From: Dillenia suffruticosa
Taxonomy: Eukaryota; Streptophyta; Magnoliopsida; Dilleniales; Dilleniaceae
Length of the DNA: 64,000 bases
NCBI GenBank assembly: GCA_033439265.1
Contig: JAVTVX010000035.1
Location: 21,044,001-21,108,000, forward strand
Direction of reading: 5' to 3'
How positions within the stretch are numbered: position 1 is the first letter of the stretch; every line of letters starts with the position of its first letter. This document shows, piece after piece, positions 63,461-64,000 of this stretch. The position numbers and the translations under genes are program-made. The notes beneath the pieces are model-generated. The model had not been told where the DNA came from, did no database searches, and was given only the letters and a program-made list of their open reading frames with translations.

Positions 63461-63830
63461 TTAAAAACTAATTTCCATCACTGTATCCCCCCCCCCCCAA
63501 TAAAAAAAGAAAAAAACTAATTCCCAGGACTTGAAATGAATTTCAAGAAATCTAAAAGCGTGACCAAAGGCATTATTCTGTAGCACGAGAAATTGTCCAT
63601 TGAGCTTCAATTCGGTTTCTTGAACTCGATATTCCACATTATCGTTCTCCTTCTTCTCATTGTTCACATTTTCCGGTAAAACTGGCTCTTAAAAAAAAAA
63701 AGCAGAAGAAGTAGAAGATGAAGAAGAAGTAGAAGGAATCAATGTGAAGTCCAAAATGCATGAAATTTCAAGCAAAAGATTAAATTAAAAAAAGAAAACA
63801 TAAAAATCTACCTGGAACAATAACAGTCAT
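63461..63830 (-). CDS. 5' end of an unrecognised gene (two exons seen)
   Basis: I do not recognise the product. On the minus strand a TATA box (TATATAAAG, 63908-63916) lies about 80 bp before an ATG at 63830, with a CT-rich leader between. Exon 1 (63812-63830) encodes MTVIVP and ends CCAG|GTAGAT. A T-rich acceptor (TTTTAAG) opens exon 2 at 63687. It continues in frame with PVLPENVNNEKKENDN and then VEYRVQETELKLNGQFLV, LQNNAFGHAFRFLEIHFKSW. The reading then reaches a weak donor (about 63517) next to a poly(T)/poly(G) tract and stops at 63461. Composition and splice continuity look genuine, but no downstream exon is obvious. It may be a short gene, a truncated copy, or have a long intron. Confidence 0.4.
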
Positions 63831-63907
63831 CGTTAATTCTTTAGTCTTAGAGAGAGGGAGAAGAGAACCAGTGAGGGAAGATGGAGAGAAGTGAATGAAA
63901 GAGATCT

Positions 63908-63916
63908 CTTTATATA
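63908..63916 (-). promoter_or_regulatory. TATA box of the 63.8 kb gene
   Basis: TATATAAAG on the minus strand, followed by a pyrimidine-rich leader and an ATG 78 bp downstream. This is the only strong TATA box I could link to an exon-like start in the last 20 kb. Confidence 0.5.
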
Positions 63917-64000
63917 GGTGAAGTGAGTTTGAAGTCATCGTTAACTATGTAAGGCCTTTGTGCGTGTTGACTTATCAACGAATTAGTACATTAAGTCTTA

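Overview
The window is nuclear DNA of a flowering plant, most likely a dicot. The supporting signs are short exons split by AT-rich GT-AG introns, an A+T-rich background, many GA/CT, AAT and TTA microsatellites, and plant-specific genes (an IAA-amino-acid hydrolase, an arabinogalactan peptide, an R2R3-MYB and an arginine-rich tandem CCCH zinc finger protein). The sequence alone does not let me name a species.

Layout. 1-2.9 kb is AT-rich, with SINE-like copies. 3.1-3.5 kb (+) holds the three-exon gene for ribosomal protein eS30, behind a textbook site II/telo-box promoter. 4.85-6.0 kb holds a SINE-like copy and a dead LINE. 6.4-9.4 kb (-) is a five-exon ILR1-like auxin-conjugate amidohydrolase ending in HDEL. 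9.4-13.9 kb is gene-poor. 14.6-17.6 kb (+) is a six-coding-exon SNF7/VPS32 ESCRT-III gene. 18.8-19.1 kb (-) is a two-exon AG-peptide gene. 20.3-21.5 kb (-) carries only the last three exons of MND1, the middle one split by a 397-bp hAT-type element. 23.3-26.3 kb is a decayed Ty3/gypsy retrotransposon with both LTRs, a 5-bp target duplication, primer binding site and polypurine tract. 31.4-32.7 kb (-) is a three-exon R2R3-MYB whose second intron appears to be GC-AG. 40.9-41.9 kb (-) is an intronless RR-TZF CCCH protein. 42.3-63.4 kb has no intact gene that I can recognise. It holds a Helitron relic (46.3-46.7 kb), a LINE relic (57.6-58.2 kb), Harbinger-like MITEs and many SINE-like copies. At 63.5-63.9 kb (-) is the 5' end of an unrecognised gene with a TATA box.

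The genes are independent housekeeping or regulatory units (translation, auxin homeostasis, endosomal sorting, cell-surface proteoglycan, transcription, RNA binding). There is no sign of an operon-like or biosynthetic cluster. The strongest window-wide signal is an A-tailed, tRNA-like SINE family present in roughly 15 to 20 copies in both orientations. I did not find a convincing new multi-gene system. The most notable points are the SINE family, the hAT insertion inside a truncated MND1 copy, the GC-AG intron of the MYB gene, and a recent 33-bp duplication just before the ER-retrieval signal of the hydrolase. All exon boundaries were read by eye from splice consensus and protein-family continuity.
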